DNA from: Kutzneria sp. CA-103260
Lineage (GTDB): Bacteria; Actinomycetota; Actinomycetes; Mycobacteriales; Pseudonocardiaceae
Direction: 5' to 3'
Length of the DNA stretch: 64,000 nucleotides
NCBI RefSeq assembly: GCF_018263855.1
Contig: NZ_CP073318.1
Coordinates: forward strand, 1,178,001-1,242,000
A program made the translations under genes and the position numbers. The notes below the pieces were generated by a model. That model saw only the letters and a program-made list of their open reading frames with translations, was not told the DNA's origin and did not search any database. Of this stretch, positions 18,074 to 26,307 are shown one piece after another; position 1 is the first letter of the stretch; every line of letters begins with the position of its first letter.

Positions 18074-19867
18074 ATGTCGACCGACCGTCCCGGCAGCCAG
18101 CCCGATGAGGGTGGCGAGCTGAACAACGGTGCGAGTGGCGCCGAATTGTCCGCGCAGATCAGGTTCCTCGAGGACGAGATCGCACTGCTGCGGCGCAAGT
18201 TGACGGAGTCCCCACGACACGTCCGGTTGCTCGAACAGCGCCTCGCCGAGGCGTCCGAGCGGGTGAGCCAGCTGACCGAGCGCAACACCAAGCTGGTGGA
18301 CACCCTCCGAGAGGCACGCAGCCAGCTGCTCGCCCTGCGCGAGGAGGTGGACCGGCTCGCCCAGCCGCCCAGTGGCTACGGCGTCTACCTGGCCGGATAC
18401 GAGGACGGCACGGTGGACGTGCACACCGCGGGCCGTCGCATGCGGGTGGCGGTCTCGCCGGCCGTCGACAGCGCGACCCTCAAGCTGGGCCAGTCGGTCC
18501 GGCTGAACGAGGCGCTGACGGTCGTGGAGACCGGCGGCTTCGAGCGCACCGGCGAGGTGTGCATCCTGCGCGAGCTGCTCAGCGACTTCGAGTCGGGCGC
18601 GGCCCGCGCGCTGGTCGTCGGCCACGCCGACGAGGAGCGCGTGGTCTGGCTGGCCGACCCGCTGGTCGACTCCCCGCTCAAGCCGGGCGACTCGCTGCTG
18701 GTGGACTCCAAGGCCGGCTACGCCTACGAGCGGGTGCCCAAGGCGGAGGTCGAGGACCTCGTGCTGGAGGAGGTGCCGGACGTCGACTACCGCGACATCG
18801 GCGGCCTGTTCCGGCAGATCGAGGCGATCCGCGACGCCGTGGAGATGCCGTTCCTGCACGCCGAGCTGTTCCACGAGTACCAGCTGCGGCCGCCGAAGGG
18901 CGTGCTGCTCTACGGCCCGCCCGGGTGCGGCAAGACGCTCATCGCCAAGGCGGTGGCGAACTCGCTGGCCAAGCAGGTCGCGGCGGCGCGCGGCGACGAC
19001 GACGGCCAGGCCAAGTCGTACTTCCTCAACATCAAGGGCCCCGAGCTGCTCAACAAGTTCGTCGGCGAGACCGAGCGGCACATCCGCCTGATCTTCCAGC
19101 GGGCCCGCGAGAAGGCCTCCGAGGGCACCCCGGTGATCGTGTTCTTCGACGAGATGGACTCGATCTTCCGGACCCGCGGCTCGGGCGTGTCCTCCGACGT
19201 GGAGACCACAATCGTGCCGCAGCTGCTGGCCGAGATCGACGGTGTCGAGGGCCTGGAGAACGTCATCGTCATCGGCGCCTCCAACCGCGAGGACATGATC
19301 GACCCGGCCATCCTGCGCCCGGGCCGGCTCGACGTGAAGATCAAGATCGAGCGGCCGGACGCCGAGGCGGCCAAGGACATCTTCTCGAAGTACCTCAACG
19401 AGACGCTGCCCATTCACACCGACGACCTGGCCGAGTTCGCCGGCGACGCCAAGCGCTGCATCAACGCGATGATCCAGCACACGGTCGAGCGGATGTACGA
19501 CGAGTCCGACGAGAACCGGTTCCTCGAGGTGACCTACGCCAACGGGGACAAGGAGGTCCTGTACTTCAAGGACTTCAACTCCGGCGCGATGATCCAGAAC
19601 ATCGTGGACCGGGCCAAGAAGGCGGCGATCAAGGCCGTGCTGGAGACCCGCGAGCCGGGCCTTCGGGTGCAGCACCTGATCGACGCCATCGTGGACGAGT
19701 TCGCGGAGAACGAGGACCTGCCCAACACCACCAACCCGGACGACTGGGCCCGCATCTCGGGCAAGAAGGGCGAGCGGATCGTGTACATCCGCACCCTGGT
19801 CACCGGCAAGAACCAGGAGTCGGGCCGGGCCATCGACACCGCCAGCAACACCGGTCAGTACCTGTAA
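18074..19867 (+). CDS. arc: Proteasome-activating AAA ATPase Arc/Mpa
   Basis: 597 residues. The N-terminal coiled coil (~20-95) captures Pup. Two OB-like domains follow, then one AAA module with Walker [15 protein letters not shown], Walker [10 protein letters not shown] and the arginine-finger region [10 protein letters not shown]. The C-terminus ends TGQYL, the QYL tail that docks into PrcA pockets and opens the 20S gate. The hexamer unfolds pupylated proteins and threads them into PrcBA. It is about 9 kb from dop-pup-prcBA here. ATG with GGGAGGAGGG seven bases away. Confidence 0.97.
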   Translation: MSTDRPGSQPDEGGELNNGASGAELSAQIRFLEDEIALLRRKLTESPRHVRLLEQRLAEASERVSQLTERNTKLVDTLREARSQLLALREEVDRLAQPPSGYGVYLAGYEDGTVDVHTAGRRMRVAVSPAVDSATLKLGQSVRLNEALTVVETGGFERTGEVCILRELLSDFESGAARALVVGHADEERVVWLADPLVDSPLKPGDSLLVDSKAGYAYERVPKAEVEDLVLEEVPDVDYRDIGGLFRQIEAIRDAVEMPFLHAELFHEYQLRPPKGVLLYGPPGCGKTLIAKAVANSLAKQVAAARGDDDGQAKSYFLNIKGPELLNKFVGETERHIRLIFQRAREKASEGTPVIVFFDEMDSIFRTRGSGVSSDVETTIVPQLLAEIDGVEGLENVIVIGASNREDMIDPAILRPGRLDVKIKIERPDAEAAKDIFSKYLNETLPIHTDDLAEFAGDAKRCINAMIQHTVERMYDESDENRFLEVTYANGDKEVLYFKDFNSGAMIQNIVDRAKKAAIKAVLETREPGLRVQHLIDAIVDEFAENEDLPNTTNPDDWARISGKKGERIVYIRTLVTGKNQESGRAIDTASNTGQYL

Positions 19868-19895
19868 GTTCCTATGCCCAGAAGGAATTGAGCAC

Positions 19896-19943
19896 GGCAC
19901 GGACGGCCCGGATCTCACGATCCGGGCCGTTCGTGCCTCTTTC
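19896..19943 (+). terminator. Terminator after arc
   Basis: A 19-base stem with one mismatch (arms 19896-19914 and 19919-19937, loop TCAC), followed by TCTTTC. Confidence 0.8.
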
Positions 19944-20057
19944 GGGCGTATGAACGTCCCGATTTCTGTAACCATTCGGTAAATCCCGGGAATGCGGAGA
20001 TCGCCACTCTCAGTGGTCATTCGTTCCTGCTGTAGTGCGAGAACGGGATCGCCCGGT

Positions 20058-20063
20058 TAGCGT
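20058..20063 (+). promoter_or_regulatory. -10 box of leaderless aldo/keto reductase gene
   Basis: TAGCGT, seven bases before GTG 20071. No ribosome site is present. Confidence 0.45.
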
Positions 20064-20070
20064 CTTGCCT

Positions 20071-21009
20071 GTGCTGCGAGAACGAGGGCTGGAACGACTC
20101 GGACTTGGCCTGGCCGCGCTGGGCCGGCCCGCCTACATCAACCTCGGCCGCCAGGGCGCGCTGCCCGGGGTGCGGACGGTGCCGGCGATGCGGGCCGCCG
20201 CGTGGAAGGTGCTCGACGAGGCCTACGCGGCCGGCATCCGCTGGGTGGACACCGCTCGCTCCTACGGCCGGGCCGAGGAGTTCCTGGCCGGCTGGCTGGC
20301 CGACCGGGAGCACCCGGACATCGTCGTGTCCAGCAAGTGGGGCTACGCCTACACCGCGGACTGGCGGCCCGACGCCCAGGTGCACGAGGTCAAGGAGCAC
20401 ACCCTGGCCCGGTTCGAGCAGCAGTGGGCCGAGACCGAGGAGCTGCTGGGCGACCGGCTCGCCGTCTACCAGGTGCACTCGCTGACCGCCGACTCGCCGC
20501 TGTTCAACGACCCGCTGCTGCAGCAGAGCCTGTTCGAGCTGACCGACCGGGGCCTGCGGATCGGCTTCTCCACCACCGGGCCGGCCCAGGCCGATACCAT
20601 CCGGCGGGCGATGGCCCTGACCGTCAACGGAGAACCGCTGTTCAGCACCGTGCAGTCGACGTGGAACGTGCTGGAGACCTCCGCCGGGCCCGCGCTGGCC
20701 GAGGCCCACGAGGCCGGCCTGCACGTGCTGGTCAAGGAGGCGCTGGCCAACGGCCGGCTGGCCGTGGAGCCGCCGCCGGAGGTGCTGGGCATCGCCGAGG
20801 GCGCTGGCGTGGGCGCCGACGCCGTCGCGCTGGCCGCGGCGCTGGCCCAGCCGTGGGCCGACACCGTGCTGTTGGGGGCGGCCAGTCCCGCCCAGTTGCG
20901 GGCCAACCTGGCCGCCGTGCGGGTCACGCTGCCCGGCGACGCCCTGGCTCAGCTGGCCACCGAGCCGGGCCGTTACTGGGGCCGGCGGGCCGAGCTGGCG
21001 TGGAACTGA
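20071..21009 (+). CDS. Aldo/keto reductase family protein
   Basis: About 312 residues. A TIM-barrel AKR is shown by GIRWVDTARSYGRAEEFLAGWL, with catalytic Asp and Tyr in DTARSYG, then VVSSKWGYAYTADW with the Lys, and DRLAVYQVHSLT with the His. The C-terminal part keeps the barrel pattern (ALAQPWADTVLLGAASPAQLRANL). It is probably an NADPH-dependent carbonyl reductase of unknown substrate. GTG 20071 is preferred because of the upstream -10 box; GTG 20035 is the alternative. Confidence 0.85.
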   Translation: MLRERGLERLGLGLAALGRPAYINLGRQGALPGVRTVPAMRAAAWKVLDEAYAAGIRWVDTARSYGRAEEFLAGWLADREHPDIVVSSKWGYAYTADWRPDAQVHEVKEHTLARFEQQWAETEELLGDRLAVYQVHSLTADSPLFNDPLLQQSLFELTDRGLRIGFSTTGPAQADTIRRAMALTVNGEPLFSTVQSTWNVLETSAGPALAEAHEAGLHVLVKEALANGRLAVEPPPEVLGIAEGAGVGADAVALAAALAQPWADTVLLGAASPAQLRANLAAVRVTLPGDALAQLATEPGRYWGRRAELAWN

Positions 21010-21087
21010 CGGTCGAGCGCGGGGCGATGATCGCCGACTACTACCCTCGGGTGATTCCTTGAGACGAATCCCGGAGGGGGCAAGGCG

Positions 21088-21750
21088 TTGCGTCGCGCGC
21101 ACGTGGTCGCAGGCATCGGCATTCTGGTGCTGACGGCGTCCTGTTCAGGCAAGCCCAACGACCTGCGGCACTACGCGGACCCCGTTGCCACCACCACGTC
21201 GACAGCCGCACCCAGCACCACCCACAGCGCCGCGCCGACCACCACGTCCAGTGCCCCCGACACCGCCGCGCTGGCCGCCTCGGTCACCACCGGGCTGATG
21301 GTCGACGCCTCCGTGATCGACATCGGCTTCCACCCGAATGTGCCGCAGAAGGCCACCGTGCTGTCCCAGCTGCCGGCCTGCTCGGCCCCGCTGGGCACGC
21401 CCGCCGCCGGCGCCCAGACCGGGTGGGTCGGGGCCAGCTCGGTCACCACCCTCACCGAGTACGTCGCCGTCTACCCCAAGACGACCGCCGCTCAGGTGCT
21501 GACCGCCGCGAAGGCCGCCCTGACGTGCTCCCAGGCCACCAAGTACGCCTTGACCCCGGTTCCCGCCGGTGTGGACGCCAGCTACAGCTGGTGTGAGAAG
21601 GGCGCCCAGCCCAGCTGCACCGTGCTGCTGGCCAAGGGCCACCTGCTGGCCCGGGCCCAGGTGGTCACCACCATGGAGGCCAAGGCCCAGAACCTGATCA
21701 AGGACGTGTCCGTGCCCGCCGCGGCCAAGCTCGCGGCCAGCGGTTCGTGA
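21088..21750 (+). CDS. Secreted lipoprotein, function unknown
   Basis: 220 residues starting at TTG 21088, seven bases after GGAGGGGG. The signal peptide has a lipobox (LTASC), so the mature protein should be lipid-anchored at Cys19. A Thr/Ser/Pro-rich linker (~30-58) precedes a domain with four further Cys (LPACSA, LTCSQ, YSWCEKG, PSCTVLL), probably two disulphides. No family is recognised. The stop lies inside a long terminator hairpin. Confidence 0.75.
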   Translation: MRRAHVVAGIGILVLTASCSGKPNDLRHYADPVATTTSTAAPSTTHSAAPTTTSSAPDTAALAASVTTGLMVDASVIDIGFHPNVPQKATVLSQLPACSAPLGTPAAGAQTGWVGASSVTTLTEYVAVYPKTTAAQVLTAAKAALTCSQATKYALTPVPAGVDASYSWCEKGAQPSCTVLLAKGHLLARAQVVTTMEAKAQNLIKDVSVPAAAKLAASGS

Positions 21751-21798
21751 TGTCGCCGGCCGCCGAGGATTCTGGGGTCCTCGGCGGCCGGCGACATC
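21749..21798. terminator. 21-base perfect stem-loop overlapping a stop codon
   Basis: The arms at 21749-21769 and 21778-21798 are exact complements with an eight-base loop. The left arm begins within the TGA of the lipoprotein gene. No T-run follows, as is common for high-GC terminators. Confidence 0.75.
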
Positions 21799-21898
21799 CC
21801 ACGGCCAGGTTTGGCGGCTGGCGATCCGGCAATCCCGGCGGGGGCAACCAGTCCCCCCTCGTGGCTGGTTGCCGCCCGCCTCTTGTCTACCGGCTCCT

Positions 21899-21948
21899 CG
21901 TTGTTCGGTGTCGCTGGCCGGGGGCCGAACAACGAGGTCCGAACAACG
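21899..21948. promoter_or_regulatory. CGTTGTTCGG hairpin upstream of ferredoxin reductase
   Basis: CGTTGTTCGG at 21899-21908, its exact complement at 21925-21934, and a third CCGAACAACG at 21939-21948. A similar pair follows the gene at 23233-23268. It could be an operator or a repeat. Confidence 0.5.
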
Positions 21949-22012
21949 CGCGGGGGTTGCGGAGGGGTTGTAGAACGGGGGAATCAGCCGTTCTGCGACG
22001 GGAGTGACGAGA

Positions 22013-23230
22013 ATGTCCAGCGAGCAGACGCACGTCATCGTCGGCGCCGGCATGGCCGGGGCTAAGGCGGCCGAGACGCTCCGTGCGGAGGGTTTCGAGG
22101 GCCGGATCGTGCTGGTCGGGGCCGAGCAGGAGCGGCCGTACGACCGGCCGCCGCTGTCCAAGGGCTACCTGCTGGGCGACCAGGACCGGGACAGCGTCTA
22201 CCTGCACTCGCTGAACTGGTACGGCGACAACCACGTCGAACTGCTCACCGGCCGCCGCGTGAGCCGGCTGGACCGCGCCGCCCACGAGGTGGAGCTGGCC
22301 GGTGGCGAGCGCATCGGCTACGCCAAGCTGCTGCTGGCCACCGGGTCGTCGCCGCGACGGCTGAAGGTCGACGGCAACGATCTGGACGGGGTGCACTACC
22401 TGCGCCGCCTCGAACAGTCCGACGACCTGCGCAACGCCTTCGCCCACGGGGGACGGGTGGTGGTCGTGGGCGCCGGCTGGATCGGCCTGGAGACCGCGGC
22501 CGCGGCGCGCAGGGCCGGCTGCGAGGTGACGGTCGTCGAGCCGCTGGCGCAGCCCCTGCAGAACGCCCTCGGCCCGGAGATGGGGGCCGTCTTCGCCGAG
22601 GCGCACCGGCGGCAGGGCGTCGATCTGCGGCTCGGCGTCGGCGTCACCGGCTTCAAGGGCGCCGGCAAGGTCGGCGCCGTGGCCACCGAGGCCGGGGACA
22701 TCCCGGCCGACATCGTGGTCGTCGGCGTCGGGGCGCGGCCCAACACCGAGCTCGCCGAGGGCGCGGGCCTCACCGTGGACAACGGTGTGCACGTCGACGC
22801 GGCCCTGCGCACCGAGGACCCCGACGTCTTCGCCGCCGGCGACATCGCCAACGTGCCCAATTCCCGCTATGGCCAGCGTATTCGGGTCGAGCACTGGCAG
22901 CACGCCGTCGATTCCGGACCGGCTGCTGCGAAGGCGATGCTCGGCCAGGACGTCGCCTACGACCAGCTGCCGTATTTCTTCACCGACCAGTACGACATCG
23001 GCATGGAATTCACCGGCTGGTTCGCGCGCGGCGGATACGACCGGGTCGTCACCCGCGGCGATGTCGACGGCCTGTCGTTCTACGCGTTCTGGCTGGCCGG
23101 CGACGAGGTGGTCGCCGGCATGCACCTCAACCAGTGGGACGACGGGATCGGCCCGGTGACGGAGCTGATCCGCGCTCGCAAGGCCGTCGACCCGGCCCGG
23201 TTGGCCGACCCGGGCAGCCCGCTCGGCTGA
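22013..23230 (+). CDS. FAD-dependent ferredoxin reductase (rhodocoxin-reductase type)
   Basis: 405 residues from ATG 22013, eight bases after GGGAG. Two dinucleotide folds are present: VIVGAGMAGAKAAETLRAEG (FAD) and VVVVGAGWIGLETAAAARRAG (NAD). YDRPPLSKGYLLG and the C-terminal FAD motif DVFAAGDIANVPN, with HWQHAVDSGPAAAKAMLG, match reductases that feed ferredoxin to P450s or dioxygenases. No ferredoxin or P450 gene is adjacent. Palindromic hairpins flank it on both sides. Confidence 0.9.
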   Translation: MSSEQTHVIVGAGMAGAKAAETLRAEGFEGRIVLVGAEQERPYDRPPLSKGYLLGDQDRDSVYLHSLNWYGDNHVELLTGRRVSRLDRAAHEVELAGGERIGYAKLLLATGSSPRRLKVDGNDLDGVHYLRRLEQSDDLRNAFAHGGRVVVVGAGWIGLETAAAARRAGCEVTVVEPLAQPLQNALGPEMGAVFAEAHRRQGVDLRLGVGVTGFKGAGKVGAVATEAGDIPADIVVVGVGARPNTELAEGAGLTVDNGVHVDAALRTEDPDVFAAGDIANVPNSRYGQRIRVEHWQHAVDSGPAAAKAMLGQDVAYDQLPYFFTDQYDIGMEFTGWFARGGYDRVVTRGDVDGLSFYAFWLAGDEVVAGMHLNQWDDGIGPVTELIRARKAVDPARLADPGSPLG

Positions 23231-23232
23231 TT

Positions 23233-23268
23233 CGTTGTACGGCCTCGTCGGGCGCTTGCCGAACAACG
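23233..23268. repeat. CGTTGTNCGG hairpin downstream of ferredoxin reductase
   Basis: CGTTGTACGG at 23233-23242 and CCGAACAACG at 23259-23268, a ten-base stem with one mismatch. It is the same motif as upstream of the gene and could act as a terminator. Confidence 0.5.
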
Positions 23269-23314
23269 GCGGGTGCCCGATGGTGGTCGGAAGTTGCCGT
23301 CACAAGGGGGAGCC

Positions 23315-23968
23315 ATGTGGGACAACGGGTGGCGGGAGATCGCGGCTGTCGACGAGGCGCTGGCGGACGGGGTGATCGGCCAGCAGGAGTGGCACGAGGC
23401 GATGGCGGATCTGTTGCGACAGCCGTACCTCAACGCCAGCACGCCGTGGGGCCAGTCGGGCAAGGGTGGGACGGCCAGGGACTGGGTGACGGCCCGGCGG
23501 GTCGTGGTGGAGGCGATCGGCGGGGACGGGACCTTCCTGGATGTGGGCTGTGCCAACGGGTATCTGATGGAGTGCGTCGCGATCTGGACCGCGGAGCAGG
23601 GCTTGGACGTGGAGCCGCACGGCGTGGACATCGTGCCGGAATTCGTGGCACTGACCCGGAAGAGGCTGCCGGGGTGGGCGGATCGCATTCATCACGGCAA
23701 CGCGCTCACCTGGAATCCGCCGCAGCGCTACGACTTCGTGCGGACAGGGCTGGAATACGTGCCGGCGAATCGGCGAGAGGCCTTCGTGAAACGGCTGCTG
23801 AACGACGTGGGGGATCGGCTGGTCATCGGGCCGTACACGGTGGACGTGGGCGACGAGCAGACGGAGCGTGCGCTCAAGGGCTGGGGAATCGAGATCGCGG
23901 GCCGGGTGGAACTCCCGCACGAGAACCCCAGCGGGACGAGGAAGCTGCTCTGGGTGGATCAGTCGTAG
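23315..23968 (+). CDS. Class I SAM-dependent methyltransferase
   Basis: 217 residues from ATG 23315, with AAGGGGGAG upstream. SAM motif I is FLDVGCANGYLMECV, motif II includes PHGVDIVPEFVAL, and GNALTWNPPQRYDFVRTGLEYV follows. The substrate is unknown. Its 3' end overlaps the convergent NUDIX gene by ten bases. Confidence 0.82.
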   Translation: MWDNGWREIAAVDEALADGVIGQQEWHEAMADLLRQPYLNASTPWGQSGKGGTARDWVTARRVVVEAIGGDGTFLDVGCANGYLMECVAIWTAEQGLDVEPHGVDIVPEFVALTRKRLPGWADRIHHGNALTWNPPQRYDFVRTGLEYVPANRREAFVKRLLNDVGDRLVIGPYTVDVGDEQTERALKGWGIEIAGRVELPHENPSGTRKLLWVDQS

Positions 23969-24468
23969 TAGCGGCGCAGCCACTCCAGGGCGATGGCCCG
24001 GCCGTCGGGCACGAAATCGGTCGAGGGATCCCGGAGCAGCGCGGCGACCTCGGGCAGGGGCAACCACTCGCCGGAGACGATCTCCTCGGGCTGGTGGGTG
24101 ATGGGACCGTCCCAGGTGGTCTCGTACACGAAGTTGTGGCACCGGACCGGCGGCTGGTCGAACACGAACCGGTACAGGAAGCGCAGCGGCGCGCCGGTGA
24201 TGCCGAGCTCCTCGGCCAGTTCCCGTTCCGCCCCAACGGAAGGGTCCTCGTGGGCGGCGACCACGCCGCCCACGCCGGCGTCGCGGAGGCCGGGGAAGAC
24301 GTCCTTGTCGGGGCTGCGGCGGTGCACGTAGACGCGGGAGCCGTCGCCGGAGCGGACCAGGATGGCGGTCGCGGCGTGCCACAGGCCCTCGGCCCGCATC
24401 CGGGCCCGCGAGACGCTGCCGACGGGCTCACCGGCGGGGGAGTACAAGGCGATCAGCTCATCGGCCAC
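23959..24468 (-). CDS. NUDIX hydrolase
   Basis: 169 residues from GTG 24468, with GAGGA seven bases away. The Nudix box is intact (GVVAAHEDPSVGAERELAEE, then LGI), with the catalytic REXXEE. SRARMRAEGLWHAATAILV and VYVHRRSPDKDVFPG resemble the Idi-like/YfcD branch of cytosolic pyrophosphohydrolases. The substrate is unknown. The much longer open frame continuing upstream is antisense to the protease gene and is not real. Confidence 0.88.
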   Translation of the reverse strand: MADELIALYSPAGEPVGSVSRARMRAEGLWHAATAILVRSGDGSRVYVHRRSPDKDVFPGLRDAGVGGVVAAHEDPSVGAERELAEELGITGAPLRFLYRFVFDQPPVRCHNFVYETTWDGPITHQPEEIVSGEWLPLPEVAALLRDPSTDFVPDGRAIALEWLRRYYD

Positions 24469-24549
24469 CAGCCGATCCTCGCACGTCAGTGAACCGCACC
24501 CGATCCCGAGGCGTATTCGGATGGCGACCCTGCGCGAGGCGAGGAGCCG

Positions 24550-26160
24550 ATGGTGAAGAAGAGCATCAAGGTGGCCGTGGCGGTTGTCGCGCCGCTGGCC
24601 GTCCTGGGGACCTGCGCGGCCGTCATGCAGGCCGCGAACGCCGACCCGGTCGGAGCGCAGCCCAGAGTGACCCTGAACGGCACGGTGCTGCCGAAGCTGG
24701 CCCAGTCGACCCGCCTCGGCGACGTGCCGGCGGACAAGCAGCTGTCGGTCGCGGTCAGCCTGACGCCGTCCAACAGCAAGGACCTCGACCAGTTCGTCAA
24801 GCAGGTCAGCGATCCGCGCTCGCCGATGTACGGCCAGTACCTGACGCCGCAGCAGTTCGCGGCCAAGTACGGGGCCTCGCAGAACCAGATCGACCAGGTC
24901 ACCACCTACCTGAAGTCGAAGGGCCTGGCCGTCGACTCGGTCGCGGCCAACCACCTCATCGTGGACGCCACCGGCCCGGCCTCGGCGATGGAGCAGACGT
25001 TCGGCGCGAAGATCTCCGACCGCCGCGACGCCAGCGGCCAGGAGTACTACGCCAACGACTCCGCCCTGACTCTGCCGGGCAACCTCGCCCCGGCCGTCGC
25101 CGACGTCGCGGGCCTGGACAACCACCGCAAACTGACCCACCCGCCGCTCCAGCAGCGGGCGGTCCGCGGCGTCACGCCGGCCAACCTGGCCGGCGCGTAC
25201 GACATCAAGGGCCTCAACGCCACCGGTGCCGGCCAGCAGGTCGCGGTGTTCGAGCTGGACGCCTTCCAGCAGCAGAACATCGACGCCTACGACCAGCAGT
25301 TCGGCCTCAAGCCGCCGGCCCCGGTCGTCAAGAAGGTCGACGGCGGCGTGGCGCTCGGCCAGGGCCAGACCGAGGTGGAGCTGGACATCGAGGCGATCCA
25401 GGCGGTCGCGCCGCAGGCCCAGCAGACCATCTTCGAGGGCCCCAACAGCAACAAGGGCGTCATCGACACGTACGCCGCGATCGTGAACAGCAAGATCCCG
25501 GTCGTGTCGATCAGCTGGGGCGGCCCCGAGGAAGCCGGCTCGCAGGCCGACATCCAGGCCCAGGACACCCTGTACAAGCAGGCCGCGGCCCAGGGACAGA
25601 GCCTGTTCGCCGCCTCCGGCGACAGCGGCTCCGACGACATCGGCAACGGCGGCACCAGCGTCGACTTCCCGGCCAGCGACCCGTTCGTCACCGGCACCGG
25701 CGGCACGCACCTGGTGGTCGGCGCCAACAACGCCCGCACCAGCGAGACCGGCTGGGACGGCTCCGGCGGCGGCAACTCCAAGCTCTTCGCCGCCCCCGAC
25801 TACCAGGCCAGCCTGGGCAGCAAGGTCCGCATGGTGCCGGACATCGCCGCCGACGCGGACCCGGCGACCGGCCTGGCCGTGTTCAGCAAAGGCCAGTTCG
25901 GCGTGGTCGGCGGCACCAGCGCCGCCGCCCCGCAGTGGGCCGGCTTCACGGCGCTGTACAACCAGCTGGCCAAGGCCGCCGGCAAGCCCAACCTGGGCTT
26001 CGCCAACCCGGCGCTGTACAAGCTGGCCGGCACCGCCGCGCTGCACGACATCACCAGCGGCAGCAACGGCGCGTTCACCGCGACCAAGGGCTACGACCGG
26101 GTGACCGGCAACGGCAGCGTCGACGCCGTCAAGTTCGTCCAGGCCATGCTCGGCAACTGA
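24550..26160 (+). CDS. Secreted S53 (sedolisin/kumamolisin) serine-carboxyl protease
   Basis: 536 residues. The signal peptide ends near ANADP. An inhibitory pro-kumamolisin domain (~40-190) follows, with QFVKQVSDPRSPMYGQYLTP. The catalytic Glu and Asp lie in TEVELDIEAIQA, the oxyanion Asp in FAASGDSGS, and the nucleophile in GGTSAAAPQWAG. The C-terminus has YDRVTGNGSVDAVKF, a variant of the usual calcium-binding loop. It is an acid-active extracellular endopeptidase that matures itself. ATG with GAGGAG upstream. Confidence 0.93.
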   Translation: MVKKSIKVAVAVVAPLAVLGTCAAVMQAANADPVGAQPRVTLNGTVLPKLAQSTRLGDVPADKQLSVAVSLTPSNSKDLDQFVKQVSDPRSPMYGQYLTPQQFAAKYGASQNQIDQVTTYLKSKGLAVDSVAANHLIVDATGPASAMEQTFGAKISDRRDASGQEYYANDSALTLPGNLAPAVADVAGLDNHRKLTHPPLQQRAVRGVTPANLAGAYDIKGLNATGAGQQVAVFELDAFQQQNIDAYDQQFGLKPPAPVVKKVDGGVALGQGQTEVELDIEAIQAVAPQAQQTIFEGPNSNKGVIDTYAAIVNSKIPVVSISWGGPEEAGSQADIQAQDTLYKQAAAQGQSLFAASGDSGSDDIGNGGTSVDFPASDPFVTGTGGTHLVVGANNARTSETGWDGSGGGNSKLFAAPDYQASLGSKVRMVPDIAADADPATGLAVFSKGQFGVVGGTSAAAPQWAGFTALYNQLAKAAGKPNLGFANPALYKLAGTAALHDITSGSNGAFTATKGYDRVTGNGSVDAVKFVQAMLGN

Positions 26161-26173
26161 TCCCGCGCTGCGT

Positions 26174-26216
26174 GAAGGGACCATTTCGCTCATCCAACGA
26201 GAGGAATGGTCCCTTC
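26174..26216. terminator. 12-base inverted repeat after protease gene
   Basis: GAAGGGACCATT at 26174-26185 and its complement at 26205-26216, with further partial pairing in the 19-base loop. It lies 14 bases past the stop and probably ends transcription. Confidence 0.6.
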
Positions 26217-26293
26217 CAAGCGTCGAGCGGTAGTCCTCTGGGTGGATCCGTGGTAGCGACGGCAGGATGACGACGGGTGATCCACTGGGTGCC

Positions 26294-26299
26294 TAGCGT
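26294..26299 (+). promoter_or_regulatory. -10 box of leaderless permease gene
   Basis: TAGCGT, eight bases before GTG 26308; no ribosome site. Confidence 0.4.
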
Positions 26300-26307
26300 T
26301 CTGGACC

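Noticed and set aside
17954..20020. A 688-codon minus-strand frame opposite arc
   Set aside because: Antisense shadow of the proteasome ATPase; the composition is repetitive Val/Gly/Arg/Asp/His.
23959..26193. A 744-codon open frame on the minus strand
   Set aside because: Only its last 170 codons (the NUDIX gene) are real. The rest is antisense to the sedolisin gene and has the low-complexity look of a high-GC shadow frame.
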